Under the pieces are notes generated by a model that saw only the letters and a list, made by a program, of their open reading frames with translations, had not been told where the DNA came from and searched no databases. A program made the translations under genes and the position numbers. From assembly GCF_015169395.1 (NCBI RefSeq), contig NZ_CP063458.1, positions 6,262,001 through 6,326,000 on the forward strand: a stretch of DNA of 64,000 nucleotides. Direction: 5' to 3'. The first letter of the stretch is position 1. Every line of letters begins with the position of its first letter. This DNA comes from Humisphaera borealis. GTDB taxonomy: Bacteria; Planctomycetota; Phycisphaerae; Tepidisphaerales; Tepidisphaeraceae. Below are positions 39,342-49,400 of the stretch, piece by piece.

Positions 39342-39744
39342 AGGTGTCGAAGAACGTTGAATGCTCCAGTTTGTCGCCTTCCCATAAAGCGAGCCTGGAC
39401 CGCGAGGAACTTTTCCCGAACGTCAGCACGAGGGCGAAAGTGCATGACGCGCTGAAGGTCGCACGCTCGCTCTCACCAAGGTCACTCACGGCGACCGTTC
39501 TCAGTGATGTTGCCTCTCGATACCTGGGGGGACTCTTTCTAAGACAAGTTCTACCACCCATAGCGACCCGAAGCGCCGCAACAGATGCCCCGAGCCCGAG
39601 TTGTGACTTGCTGCGCTGTCCCGGTGGCGACGGCCGTTCTGACTCGACTTACAACTTCCCGCCTGCCGCTCGGCACTCGCAGCTGGTGCGGAGGGATACC
39701 CTTCCCCAATTTCTTCGCCCCGTCATCCGTCCAAACCTGCTACC
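39342..39744. other. Intergenic stretch upstream of the histidine kinase
   Basis: These 403 bases are less GC-rich than the genes around them. An open frame of 134 codons begins at 39344, but it has no ribosome site, odd composition and no motifs, so I do not call it. No clear promoter or repeat is visible. Confidence 0.35.
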
Positions 39745-41019
39745 GTGATCTCGCATGTGGTCGTCCAAGGGGGAATTCCATCGCCACTTGCGCTGTTGAC
39801 AGTTCACTGGAGCACGTTGCGTCTCTGCGATTTTATTCTCACACATACCGAACCTATTCTCGTCGAATGGGAGGCTTTTGCCCGTGGCATTGGTGCTGGG
39901 GCGAAGATGGGGTCGCTCACCTTACGCGACCATGCCGAGCGTATCCTTCTCGCCACCGTAGACGACATGCAGTCCGTGCAGACCAACACCGAGCGGTCGG
40001 CCCGGTCACGAAGCCACGGCTCTGAAACGTCGACTACCGATACGACGAAGATCTCATCCCTCGACGAAGCTTCGGAAGCACACGCCATCGACCGACTGGG
40101 GTCAGGCTTCGATTTGCTTGAAGTCGTCTCCGAATACCGGGCCTTGCGCGCCAGCGTGCTGCGTCTTTGGCGCGACAGTGAGCCGGATGCGGATGAGCGG
40201 GACGTTGAAGACGTTACACGGTTCAATGAGTCCCTCGACCAGTCGATTGCCAAGACCGTCAGCAGTTACACAAAGAGGGTCGACCAGTCGCGGGATATGT
40301 TCCTGGCAATCCTGGGCCACGACCTGCGCAACCCGTTGAACTCCATCGCGATGTCGGCCTCGCTGATTCCCCGAATTGGGCATCCTGAGCCGGAAGCGGT
40401 GAGCTTTGCGACACAAATCTGCAGCAACGCCGTTCAGATGGGCCGAATGATCGGCGATCTGCTGGATTACACCCGCACGCGCCTGGGTGCCGGGATGCCT
40501 GTCGAACCGGCGCCTATGGACCTTAAACCGCTGTGCCGCGGACTATTCGACGAGTTCCGCACGGCCCATCCGAAGTGCACGTTCCGCTTTTTTTCTGAAG
40601 GCGATGGGACCGGCGACTGGGACGCCGACCGTGTTCGACAGGCGATTTCCAATCTGCTGGGCAACGCCGTTCAGCACGGCGACGCCAGCGCCCCGATCGA
40701 GCTTCGGCTGACGGGCGTCGACAATGAGGTCTCCGTCGCGATCCACAACGGCGGCTCGCCCATTCCGCCGGGCGAACTTGCAAAGATCTTCGATCCGCTT
40801 GTTCGCGGCTCCAGCGGCGACCACCCTGTGAAGAATCGTCCGGGCAGCATCGGCCTGGGCCTGTATATCGCTCGCGAGGTCGCCAAGTCTCATGGCGGGT
40901 CGATCGAGGTCGTCTCCACCCGCGACGCCGGCACCAACTTTACCATCCGCCTGCCCCGACAAAGCTCCGTGTCCCACGGCCAGCCGATTCTGGACACGAC
41001 CAAGATTCAGACGATGTGA
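39745..41019 (+). CDS. Soluble sensor histidine kinase with RsbRD-like N-terminal domain
   Basis: The 424-residue protein has no membrane segment. Residues about 25-145 look like an RsbRD N-terminal domain (LCDFILTHTEPILVEWEAFARGIG, LRDHAERILLATVDDM), as used in general stress and chemosensing proteins. The HisKA helix has the phospho-acceptor His192 in LGHDLRNPLNS, and the ATPase domain has NLLGNAVQHG and GSIGLGLYIAREVAKSHGGSI. I keep the GTG at 39745; GTG and TTG codons downstream are alternatives because no ribosome site is decisive. No response regulator gene is adjacent, so its partner is elsewhere. Confidence 0.85.
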   Translation: MISHVVVQGGIPSPLALLTVHWSTLRLCDFILTHTEPILVEWEAFARGIGAGAKMGSLTLRDHAERILLATVDDMQSVQTNTERSARSRSHGSETSTTDTTKISSLDEASEAHAIDRLGSGFDLLEVVSEYRALRASVLRLWRDSEPDADERDVEDVTRFNESLDQSIAKTVSSYTKRVDQSRDMFLAILGHDLRNPLNSIAMSASLIPRIGHPEPEAVSFATQICSNAVQMGRMIGDLLDYTRTRLGAGMPVEPAPMDLKPLCRGLFDEFRTAHPKCTFRFFSEGDGTGDWDADRVRQAISNLLGNAVQHGDASAPIELRLTGVDNEVSVAIHNGGSPIPPGELAKIFDPLVRGSSGDHPVKNRPGSIGLGLYIAREVAKSHGGSIEVVSTRDAGTNFTIRLPRQSSVSHGQPILDTTKIQTM

Positions 41020-41207
41020 AGGGGTAAGGCGCACGGCGCACGAAAGTCGAAGGTGGATGGTTGACGGTCCAAGTCTGAAGTCTGGAGGCTGGGCGAAGGA
41101 TCGTTACTTCTCCTCAATTCGTGCTTGACACTCGACCTTCAGCAATCTTGATTCGCCCCCAAACATTCTCCATTCCCCGATTTGGCTGAACCTGCGACGC
41201 TTCGCGC

Positions 41208-41369
41208 ATGCCAATCCTGCTAATCATTCTTGTCGTTCTGGTTATCCTGAGTTTCGGCGGCGGTCTGTATCAGCCGGCTTTTCGCCGACAGGGCATTTCG
41301 GTCGGAACGATCCTTCTGATCATTCTCGTTCTGTGGCTGCTGGGCGTGTTCGGATCGCGGCCGTATTAA
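41208..41369 (+). CDS. 53-residue membrane peptide, DUF3309-like
   Basis: A short frame encodes MPILLIILVVLVILSFGGG, then a Tyr/Arg-containing turn and a second hydrophobic segment (VGTILLIILVLWLLGVF) ending GSRPY. Two membrane helices with a short polar loop and Gly-rich link are the plan of DUF3309 proteins, which are common and uncharacterised. The ATG at 41208 has only a weak ribosome site. It follows the histidine kinase by 188 bases on the same strand. Confidence 0.6.
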   Translation: MPILLIILVVLVILSFGGGLYQPAFRRQGISVGTILLIILVLWLLGVFGSRPY

Positions 41370-41428
41370 GTGCGGTCGCAAAACGGGACAGACACCGACC
41401 GCCATGCAACGCCGATCACCAGACGCGT

Positions 41429-42868
41429 TCATTCGACCTTCTTCAGCGCCGGCGCGGTCCACTTGCCGGTCAGCGCGTCGTCCTTCGGCCAATACAGCCT
41501 CATCACCGCCATGAACGGCCCCTTCGGTGCGGGCAGCCAGTTCGACTCCTTATCCTTGCCGGGCGATGAGTTTTGAATCAGCAGGGTGATCCCGCCATCG
41601 GAATCCTTCTGAAACTGAGACAGCATCGGAGAGTTGAGCAGGTAGCGTTTGAGCGAATTGGCAAACAGCAGGCTCTCGGGCATCTGGTACATCGTGAGCG
41701 ACCAGAATCCATTGACTGGCGGCAACTGTCCGGGCGCAAATCGCAATGCATAACGGTGTGTCCCGTCCAGCGCATGCCTGTCGGCGTCCACGCCGTACAT
41801 GGGATACATCGCCTCCTGCTTTGAATTGCCAAAGATGCCGAAGACGGCGGCGAACATCCGGTAGAGATAGTTGTTCTTGAGATACTCCCGGGTGCCGAAC
41901 ATGTCGCCGGAGGTCAGCTCTTTCGCGTCGACCTTCTTCTTCAACTCCGCAATGTTCGCCCAGGCATCGGCCATGCCCTGCTCGATGGCCGTCTTCACTT
42001 CCGGAGAGAGCTTATCGGCATCGAACTGCATCCCGGCACCCACGCCGATCCGGGCGAAGCGTGCCATCAATTCCTTTTCCGAGGGGACCGTCGGGCAGAA
42101 CTGCAGGACGAAGTTCAGAACGCTGAAGAACTCGAGCGAGGTTTTCTGTGCTTCCACGCCGAGCGGCTTGATGAAGTCGATCGCCGGCACCGATGGTGCA
42201 GGAGGCTGAGCGAGAAACGCGGAGAGGGTTCGAACCTGGTAACCCGCCTGAACCTTCTTTACGTTGTCCAGATCCTCCGGATGGAAAAGCTGTGTGCGAT
42301 ACACGCCCAACGCCAGATCGGTCTCGGCGCGGATCACCATCTTCACGCCTTTGGGGGTTTCGCCTTGCCAGCCCGGGCCGGCAAGGAGGTAGCTGCCGCC
42401 GTCATTGCCGGTGGTTCGGCTGCCGATGTATGCAAAGTTATGCGTGTATGCGTCGACGAGTTGGATGCTGAAGTAGCGTTCCTTCTCGATGACCGGCACG
42501 GTAATCACCATGGGCTCGGCCCGCAGGTCGAAGCCGATCATGGAGTAGGGCGTATCGGAGTTGGGGGTCTGGACGGCCTTGTCGTCCGGCGTGTAGACAC
42601 GCGGCATGTTGCGAAGCTGGTTCCAGGGGTTCTTGTACTCTGGGCTCTTCGGATTGACGAAGTAGGCATACTGAATGCGGTAGCTGTCCACCATCGGATA
42701 GCCGTAGATGTAGGCCTCCTTCGCGATGGCTCTCGCCTCGGCCGGCGATACCCCGATTCCAGAGGATTTCCCAGGGCTCTTGTCCGAAGTGGTCGTACAG
42801 CCGCTAACGAGAACAAACGCCATCAGCACCATGGCGCAAACCAAGATTTCCACGTTTAGTTTCTTCAC
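41429..42868 (-). CDS. DUF1254/DUF1214 domain lipoprotein
   Basis: A GTG at 42868 (VKKLNVEILVCAMVLMAF) has AAGGAT six bases upstream and gives 479 residues with lipobox VSGC; the frame stays open upstream without signal. Residues about 40-165 match DUF1254 (AYIYGYPMVDSYRIQYAYF, TPDDKAVQTPNSDTPYSMIGFDLRAEPMVITVP, RYFSIQLVDAYTHNFAYIGSR). The C-terminal 120 residues match DUF1214 (HRYALRFAPGQLPPVNGFWSLTMYQ and LPAPKGPFMAVMRLYWPKDDAL). Function is unknown; proteins of this kind are secreted and occur beside transport or stress genes. Confidence 0.88.
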   Translation of the reverse strand: MKKLNVEILVCAMVLMAFVLVSGCTTTSDKSPGKSSGIGVSPAEARAIAKEAYIYGYPMVDSYRIQYAYFVNPKSPEYKNPWNQLRNMPRVYTPDDKAVQTPNSDTPYSMIGFDLRAEPMVITVPVIEKERYFSIQLVDAYTHNFAYIGSRTTGNDGGSYLLAGPGWQGETPKGVKMVIRAETDLALGVYRTQLFHPEDLDNVKKVQAGYQVRTLSAFLAQPPAPSVPAIDFIKPLGVEAQKTSLEFFSVLNFVLQFCPTVPSEKELMARFARIGVGAGMQFDADKLSPEVKTAIEQGMADAWANIAELKKKVDAKELTSGDMFGTREYLKNNYLYRMFAAVFGIFGNSKQEAMYPMYGVDADRHALDGTHRYALRFAPGQLPPVNGFWSLTMYQMPESLLFANSLKRYLLNSPMLSQFQKDSDGGITLLIQNSSPGKDKESNWLPAPKGPFMAVMRLYWPKDDALTGKWTAPALKKVE

Positions 42869-43072
42869 GATGTTATCCTTAATCCCTGTCCAGATTGTTC
42901 CGGTTGGATTTACAGCTCGACGGTCAGATTCTCGGCTATTTGCGTTGTGGCGCAAACAGCGTCGGAATAGGGAAGTCCCGGGACGGTTACTCGCGCCGAA
43001 AACTGCTGTCGACCAAAGTCTAACGCGGCATGGCGTGCTCAGATCACCTTACGCCCCCCGATCTACAATAGA

Positions 43073-43105
43073 GAGAACCCGCGACGTATCTCGTCGCGGG
43101 TTCTC
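43073..43105 (-). terminator. Hairpin downstream of the ThuA gene
   Basis: A perfect 14-bp stem (GAGAACCCGCGACG) with a five-base loop at 43087-43091 lies 61 bases after the stop of the ThuA gene. There is no long T run on either side, so it is a stable hairpin and a possible terminator. Confidence 0.5.
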
Positions 43106-43165
43106 ACAAAGTCATCAATCTTCAAGGTGAAAATGTAAGGCTATGCCAGGTCGCCCGTCCGGCGA

Positions 43166-44131
43166 TTACTCGTTGCCGCAGCAGGGAACATCCTTCAGGA
43201 TTTCGATGCCCGGGCGAACGGCGCTGGCACTGGCCTTCTTCGCGTCCGGCTTGGGCTCGACCTTGATCGCCTTGACGTCGACGTTCTGGTCGCTCGCCTT
43301 GAAGTGCTTGTCGTCCAGCTTGCCGACGCTCCAGAGCAGGCCGCGGGTGACCAGGTTCAGGTAGCGGGCGTCGGCGACGGTGTCGTTGTTATGGCCGACC
43401 GTGGTCGCGAAGACCTTGGTGCCCTTGTAGTCGTTGGTCCAGGCGACGATGGTTTCGACGTCCTTCTTCTCGTTGGTCTTCTTGTCGGTGATCGTCTGCT
43501 TGCCTTTGATCAGCGGCTTGGCGGTCGCCTCGACACCGCCGGCGACGTTGTTGTAGAGCTCTTCGTTGATCGTGGTCCACTCGGGCTGGCCCTGGGTGAT
43601 GGGGCTTTCCTTATCGACGATCGTCAGCGAGATCGGCTGCTGTGGGCCGTGGCCGGTGGTCTTGAGTCCGGTGAACTCGAACCACGGCGTCTTGTTGGGG
43701 AAACCTTCGCTGCGGTAGTTGTGCATGCCGCAGTGGAGAACCACCGCCGGCACGCCCGCCTTGTGGGCCGCCAGGACGTTTTCGATGAAGTCGATATCCT
43801 TCACCGACGCCGAGCACTCGTCGTGAATCACGACGTCGTAACCCTTCCACCAGTCCTTGTTGGCGTAGATGGAATGCTTGTGGTCGGTCTTGTTGTCGCC
43901 TTCGTGGACGATGGTGAACTCGGCCGGAGTGCGGGCTGAGATACCCTGCTTGAGGATTTCCTTCTGCCGCGAGTAGTCATGGCAGCACCCGCCGGTGACC
44001 AGCAGAACCTTGAGGGGCTTGATGGTGGTCGTCGGGGCCGAATCGGCAGCGACGGCGGTGTGCGAGGCAAGGAACGTCGCCCCGCCAAGGGCGAGGGCGG
44101 CAGAGGCGAATAGGCTGAGCAAGCGGTTCAT
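43166..44131 (-). CDS. Secreted ThuA-domain protein
   Basis: This 321-residue protein has a Sec signal (MNRLLSLFASAALALGGATFLASHTAVAA) and a ThuA/glutamine-amidotransferase-like fold: KVLLVTGGCCHDYSRQKEIL, YDVVIHDECSASVKD, VPAVVLHCGMHNYRS, TTGHGPQQPISLTIVDKESPITQGQPEW and GTKVFATTVGHNNDTVADARYLNLVTRGLLWSVG. ThuA domains occur in sugar and trehalose utilisation proteins; the exact reaction is unknown. The C-terminus ends in PCCGNE, with adjacent Cys that might bind metal. A promoter with a perfect TTGACA lies upstream. Confidence 0.88.
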   Translation of the reverse strand: MNRLLSLFASAALALGGATFLASHTAVAADSAPTTTIKPLKVLLVTGGCCHDYSRQKEILKQGISARTPAEFTIVHEGDNKTDHKHSIYANKDWWKGYDVVIHDECSASVKDIDFIENVLAAHKAGVPAVVLHCGMHNYRSEGFPNKTPWFEFTGLKTTGHGPQQPISLTIVDKESPITQGQPEWTTINEELYNNVAGGVEATAKPLIKGKQTITDKKTNEKKDVETIVAWTNDYKGTKVFATTVGHNNDTVADARYLNLVTRGLLWSVGKLDDKHFKASDQNVDVKAIKVEPKPDAKKASASAVRPGIEILKDVPCCGNE

Positions 44132-44199
44132 GAAAATTGCTTTCGTGCGAGAGAAGCGGTCTTCCGCCGCGATCCCGGATCACGCGGGCCGGCGTTCAC

Positions 44200-44231
44200 T
44201 AAATAGCATGGTCGGACGCTTGTGTTGTCAA
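44200..44231 (-). promoter_or_regulatory. Promoter for the ThuA gene
   Basis: On the minus strand TTGACA (44231-44226) precedes GCTATT (44207-44202) by 18 bases. The distance to the start codon at 44131 leaves a leader of about 65 bases. Confidence 0.5.
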
Positions 44232-44387
44232 GGACCAAAGACAAAACGAGCCGCCCGCCACGCGACGTTCCCGCGAAACGATTTGCCCAGGCAATAGATT
44301 CCCTTTCACCGCGTTACAGGTGCATTCATGTGGAGGCCGCAATCAGCGGTCTTCAGTAACCCTTCCAATCAACTGAGGAGTAGCAGC

Positions 44388-44738
44388 ATGCGACACGTTT
44401 TGATGGCTTTGGCGGCATTTGCTCTGGTCGGTCTGATCGGTGCCTCGAACGTCCAGGCGGCCAAGAAGGCCGATAAGGGCAGCACCGAGGGTGTCATCGA
44501 GTCGATCACCGGTACCGCGCCCGCCCTCACCCTTAGCGTCAAGGGTGCTGGCAAGAAGGCGGTCGCCGTCTCGCTGACCACCACCGAAAAGACCTCCGTC
44601 ACCGTCGACGGCCAGGCCAAGACCCTCACCGACCTCAAGGCCGGTGCCCACGTGAAGTACACCGCCAGCGGCGGGGTGGTCTCCACCATCGACGCGACGG
44701 CCGCTGCCGCGCCGAAGAAGAAAAAGAAAGCCGCCTGA
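44388..44738 (+). CDS. Small secreted protein with Lys-rich tail
   Basis: TGAGGAG seven bases upstream fixes the ATG at 44388 (MRHVLMALAAFALVGLIGASNVQA, a Sec signal), giving 116 residues. The mature part of about 90 residues is rich in Ala, Thr, Val and Lys, with a compact beta pattern (GVIESITGTAPALTLSVKG, VSLTTTEKTSVTVDGQAKTLTDLKAGAHVKYTA) like a small OB- or DUF5666-like barrel, and ends KKKKKAA. It converges on the YifB gene. Function unknown. Confidence 0.75.
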   Translation: MRHVLMALAAFALVGLIGASNVQAAKKADKGSTEGVIESITGTAPALTLSVKGAGKKAVAVSLTTTEKTSVTVDGQAKTLTDLKAGAHVKYTASGGVVSTIDATAAAAPKKKKKAA

Positions 44739-44769
44739 ACGAACTAAATCGTCAAGCGATGAGATGACA

Positions 44770-44803
44770 GAGGCCACGACAGAAAGATCTGCTTCGTGGT
44801 CTC
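44770..44803 (+). terminator. Possible bidirectional terminator between converging genes
   Basis: A 10-bp stem with one mismatch (44770-44779 and 44794-44803, loop of 14) is followed on the plus strand by TCTCGTTT. It lies between the small secreted protein gene and the converging YifB gene. The T run is weak. Confidence 0.4.
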
Positions 44804-44840
44804 TCTCGTTTGACATCCCTCAGGCCAGGTGCCGGCGGGC

Positions 44841-46343
44841 TCAAAACTTTCGGTCGAGCAATCGGTACTGAACCGCCTCGGCGATGTGGTTCTCGTTGAT
44901 GTGCTGGACGCCGTCCATGTCGGCGATCGTTCGGGCGACACGGCGGACTTTGTCGTAAGCGCGGGCGCTGAGGCCCAGCTCGTCCATCGCCTGCTTCATC
45001 AGCATCAGGCTCGTCTCGCCGAGCTCGCAATGGGCGCGGAGCAGCTTGCTGTCCATCCGTGCGTTGCAAATGGGGCCTTCGCCGAAGCGCTGCGTCTGAA
45101 TCGCACGAGCGCGCATCACCTGCTCGCGCATCTGGCCGCTGCTGGTGCCCGCGTGCTTGCCGGTGAGCTCGCGATACGGCACGGCGGGAACTTCAACGTG
45201 GATATCGATGCGGTCGAGCAGGGGACCCGACAGCTTGGCGAGGTACTTATCGCGGGCCCGGGTGTCGGTGGGGGCATAGCCTGATTCCGTCGGGTTCATC
45301 GCCGCGACGAGCATGAACCGCGCCGGGAACTTCACGCTGCCGTGGACCCGGGCGATGGTCACTTCGCCGGATTCCATCGGCTGCCGCATCGTTTCAAGAA
45401 CCGGCCGCGGGAACTCCGGGAGTTCGTCGAGAAATAGAATCCCGTGGTGCGCCAGCGAGACCTCGCCGGGCCGGGGAATGCTGCCGCCGCCGATCAGCGC
45501 CTGGGCCGTCGCCGAGTGGTGAGGCGTCCGCACCGGCCGGCGGTCGAGAAGCGCGACGCCGTCGGGCAGCAATCCCATCGCCGAGTAGATGCGGGTGGTC
45601 TCGAGCGATTCGGCCCGTCCCAGCGGCGGCAGAATGCCGGGGATGCGTGCCGCGAGCATCGACTTGCCCGTGCCCGGCGGTCCGATCATCAGGATATTGT
45701 GCCCGCCGGCGGCGGCGATGGTGATCGCCCGCTTCACCGCTTCCTGCCCGCGGACCTCGGCGAAGTCGAGATCACTGGACTGCTGCGACGCGGCGTACGC
45801 TTCGCCGTCGAGTTCGTAAGGCTCGATATCGAGCAGTTCGTTGAGGAAACCCACTGCCTGGGCAAGGGTACCGACAGGAATGACTTCCACCCCTTCGACA
45901 ACCGCCGCCTCGCGCTTGTTCTCCTCGGGCAGGATGACACCCTTGAACCCCTTGTCGCGCGCCAGCAGCGCCATCGACAGGCCGCCTTTGATTTTCCGTA
46001 ATCGCCCGTCGAGCGCGAGTTCGCCGGCGACAAGGTATTCCTTGTGGCGTTCGGTCTGGATGAAGTTCAGCCCGCGCATCAGGCCGATCGCGATCGGCAG
46101 ATCCAGGGCCGGCCCTTCCTTCTTCACGTCGGCCGGCGCGAGATTGATCATCATTCCGCGGCTCACCGCATAGCCGCTGTTCTTGACGGCGCGGTCGACG
46201 CGCTCGAGCGATTCTTTGACCGCCAGTTGCGCCAGCCCGACGATGGTGTTCTTCTCGGTACCCTGGTGAAGAACATCGACCTCGACTTCGCAAACCTGCG
46301 CATCGACGCCGACGAGAATGAAAGAGTGGATACGTGAAAGCAA
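44841..46343 (-). CDS. YifB/ComM family Mg chelatase-like AAA ATPase
   Basis: A TTG at 46343 (LLSRIHSFILVGVDAQ) gives 500 residues, close to the family length of about 505; the frame continues 34 codons upstream without likely coding sequence. The N-terminal LonC-like domain (NTIVGLAQLAVKESLERVDRAVKNSGY and INLAPADVKKEGPALDLPIAIG) precedes the chelatase AAA domain (GPPGTGKSMLAARIPGILPPL, GILFLDELPEFPRPVLETMRQPME, LVAAMNPTESG) and a C-terminal domain (LGLSARAYDKVRRVARTIADMDG). ComM is a helicase that helps branch migration in natural transformation. Confidence 0.92.
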   Translation of the reverse strand: MLSRIHSFILVGVDAQVCEVEVDVLHQGTEKNTIVGLAQLAVKESLERVDRAVKNSGYAVSRGMMINLAPADVKKEGPALDLPIAIGLMRGLNFIQTERHKEYLVAGELALDGRLRKIKGGLSMALLARDKGFKGVILPEENKREAAVVEGVEVIPVGTLAQAVGFLNELLDIEPYELDGEAYAASQQSSDLDFAEVRGQEAVKRAITIAAAGGHNILMIGPPGTGKSMLAARIPGILPPLGRAESLETTRIYSAMGLLPDGVALLDRRPVRTPHHSATAQALIGGGSIPRPGEVSLAHHGILFLDELPEFPRPVLETMRQPMESGEVTIARVHGSVKFPARFMLVAAMNPTESGYAPTDTRARDKYLAKLSGPLLDRIDIHVEVPAVPYRELTGKHAGTSSGQMREQVMRARAIQTQRFGEGPICNARMDSKLLRAHCELGETSLMLMKQAMDELGLSARAYDKVRRVARTIADMDGVQHINENHIAEAVQYRLLDRKF

Positions 46344-46448
46344 TGTGCGGCCCCGAAGAGGACGGCCGATGTTAAGCGGACCTCCGCGGGTACACAAATC
46401 GGGCAATACGCTACCGCCGGGCCAATAGGCCTGCCTGGCCGTCAACGG

Positions 46449-49400
46449 CTAGTCCAGCAGCTCGCTGTCGTCCTCTCCAGAGTCGAGATCATCGCTTCCC
46501 GACACGAACGACGGGACAACGCGGATTGCAACGGGGTTCGTCAGCCCAGACGAACTGGGCTTTCCTTCCGGCCGCTTGGTCTGCCCGGGAGGCAGCGTGC
46601 CTGCGGTTGTCGGATCGGTCGCCACCGGCGATGAACTGACGTCGGAGAACGAAGACGCCGGTAAGGCAACCGCCGGGGCCACGATGCCCTGGGCGTTGGT
46701 GTTGCCAGCGGCAAGTGCGTACGACGAAGCCGCCGCCTGGCTGCCAGAGGTCCGGGTCGCGGCTGCGGCGTAGCGGTAGCTGCGGTCGGTGCTGTTGTCG
46801 ACGATCCAGAGATCTCCGCTGCCGGCAAGGTCAAGCGCCAGCCCGGTCGGCTTGCCGCCCCCTCCTGTCAGGGTCCAGTTGCCGAGCAAAGCGCCGGCGA
46901 CGGTGTACTTGTAGACCTGGTCGCTCTTGGACCCATCGTTGACGATCCAGAGGCTCGTTCCGTCGCCAACAATATCCTTCGGCGTGCTGTTGCCGCTGGC
47001 GAGCGCGAAGCTGCTGGCGGCCGTCTGGCTGCCAGACGTCCGCGAGGCCGCACCCGAATAGAAGTAAACCCGGTCGGCTCGAGCATCGACGATCCAGAGG
47101 TCTGTCCCGTTGGTCGCGATGCCTTCAATCGTGGAGGTTGTTGAAATCGTACCGGCGGTCCATGACCCGACCACCGCACCGGCCGCATCGTAGACGTAGA
47201 CGGTACGGTTCTTGTCCACAACCCATATCCGGTCGCCGGCCGCGTTGATCGCCGCCCCGCGCGGTGCGGTGTTGCCCACGCTCAGGGACGTGCTGCCATT
47301 CTGCGTACCGTTGGCGGTGTACTTGAATCGCTGGTCCACCGTGCCGTCATCGAGGACGAAGAACCGGGTCGCCGCTACCGGCGGCGGCGGTGGAGGCGGT
47401 GGAAGCGTGTCATTGTCCTGATTGGTGAATGCGACATCAGCCGCATCCAGACCGTTGTAGGACAAGTCGGCGCTGACCGCCGAGCCGAGCACCACCGTGT
47501 AGGACACGTTCCCGTCGACCGTGGCGTCGTCGACGCCGGTGACGACGACCGACTGCGGCGTGCTCCAGTTGAGCGACGTGAAGGTGAGCGTTGTCGGGGC
47601 GACAACACCCTCGGCGGTGTTGCTCGAGCTGACGGCAATTACCACGTCGGCCGCCGGGGCAGACGCCAGTGCGACCGTGAAACTGGCCGACCCGCCTGCC
47701 TCGGTTGTTGTCGCGGACGGCGTCGGCGCGGTGACCAGGATGCCCGCCGCAGCAGTCACGGTGAGATTGCTGACCGTCGACGTGTTGAGGAGCGTTGTCG
47801 AGTTGCTGGTCCCGGCGATGCCGGCGAGCGTGGAACCGGTCAGCGCAACGGTTGCGCTGCCAATCGTGGTCCAGGCGATCCCGTCCGACGAATAGGCTCC
47901 GGTAATGGTGCTCCCGCTGCGGACCAGGCGCACCCACCTGGGAGCAGTGCCGGTGACAGTCGGAACGCTTGTGGTCGATCCGCCGGCCGAGGTTCGGTAC
48001 GAGAACCCGATGGTCGTCGGTGTAACGTAGATGAAGACATTGGCCGAGTTGGCGGCGGCGGACTGGCGAATCATCACGCCCACCTTGGCACCGGCGGCGG
48101 TGTTCTCCACGGAATCCACGCGGGCGCGGATTTCACCATCACCCGTGATTGACTGGGAGGTGAACCGGAATGAATCGCTCGTTCCCGCGATGTCGGAACC
48201 GCTGCTGACCAGCTTGTAAACGCCGGCCGTCAGATCGGTTGTGCCGGGCCCGTACGCCGTGCCGATATCCTGCGACGTCCAGGGTGCCGCCGGCGGCGTG
48301 GCGCTGGGCGCGGCGGCGAACTTGATGCCGCCGTTGAGGCTCTGCGTGTAGCTCGTGGTCCCGTAAACGCGGTAATAGTATTCGCCGGCCGAGGCTACCG
48401 TCGTGTCGATGTAGGTGGTGGTGCCCGCAGCCACCGTGGCCAGCGACGCGAAGGTCGTGCCATTGGTCGACCGCTCAATCCGATAGCCGGTCTCGTTGGC
48501 AATGTCGGTCCAGTTGATCGCGATGCTGCCGACGGCAACCGCGCCGAGCGTCGGGTTGACCGCGGCAAGCCGGGGCGACACCGAGACCACCGCAGACGTC
48601 ACACCGTCACCCAGCGCGCTGGTCGGGGTTACGCGGTAGCTGTAGACGTTGGCGGCGGACAGGCCGCTGTCGGTGTAACTGGGCACGTTCGCTCCGACCG
48701 TTGCGAGCGTGGCAAACGTCACCCCGTCAGTCGACCGCTCGATGCGATACCCCGTCTCGCCCGTCGTCTCGCGCCAGTTCAACACGAGCTGGGTGGCGTT
48801 GGGCTTGGTAATCGAAAAGCTGGTGACGGCACTGGGTCGATTGACCTCGCTTATCACCAGCGACGGTACCGATCGGCCGGTGCCGTCGCTTGCGCTGACC
48901 CGGTAGAAGTATCGCTGCGAGCCGGCGAGGCTCGCGTCGGTGTAGGTCGTGCCGGCGGGTGCGCCGACCTGGGCAAAGGTTACACCGTCGTCCGATCGTT
49001 CCACTACGTAACTCGCGGCGCCTGCGACGGCGTCCCACGTCAGCGTGAGACCCGTTCCGCCGGCCAATACCAACGACGGATTCGATGGCGCCGGCAGGGC
49101 GTTATAGACGGGCGTCGCCGCGCCTAAAGCGCCGGTGACGCTCACATTGTCAAACTGCCCCACGTTCATCGCGTGGTTATTCGCCGACGCCGTGGCAAGT
49201 CCGATCGTGACTGTTCCTGCCATGCTCACGCTAGCCGTGCCGAGCTGCGTCCAGGTCACTCCGTCGGTTGACGTGAAGCCGGTAAAGGTATTGCCGACAC
49301 GCTGGAGCTTGACCCATCCCGGCGAGAATGCCCCGGCAGCCCCAGATACGGTCGTCGTCCCGCCGCCAGTGGAAGCGCGGGAGTAGAACCGCGCGCCGCT

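Noticed and set aside
39344-39748. 134-codon frame before the histidine kinase gene
   Set aside because: No ribosome site, no motif, and composition unlike the neighbouring genes.
42226-42236. A second GGTTCGAACC sequence
   Set aside because: It lies inside the DUF1254/DUF1214 gene and no cloverleaf can be drawn.
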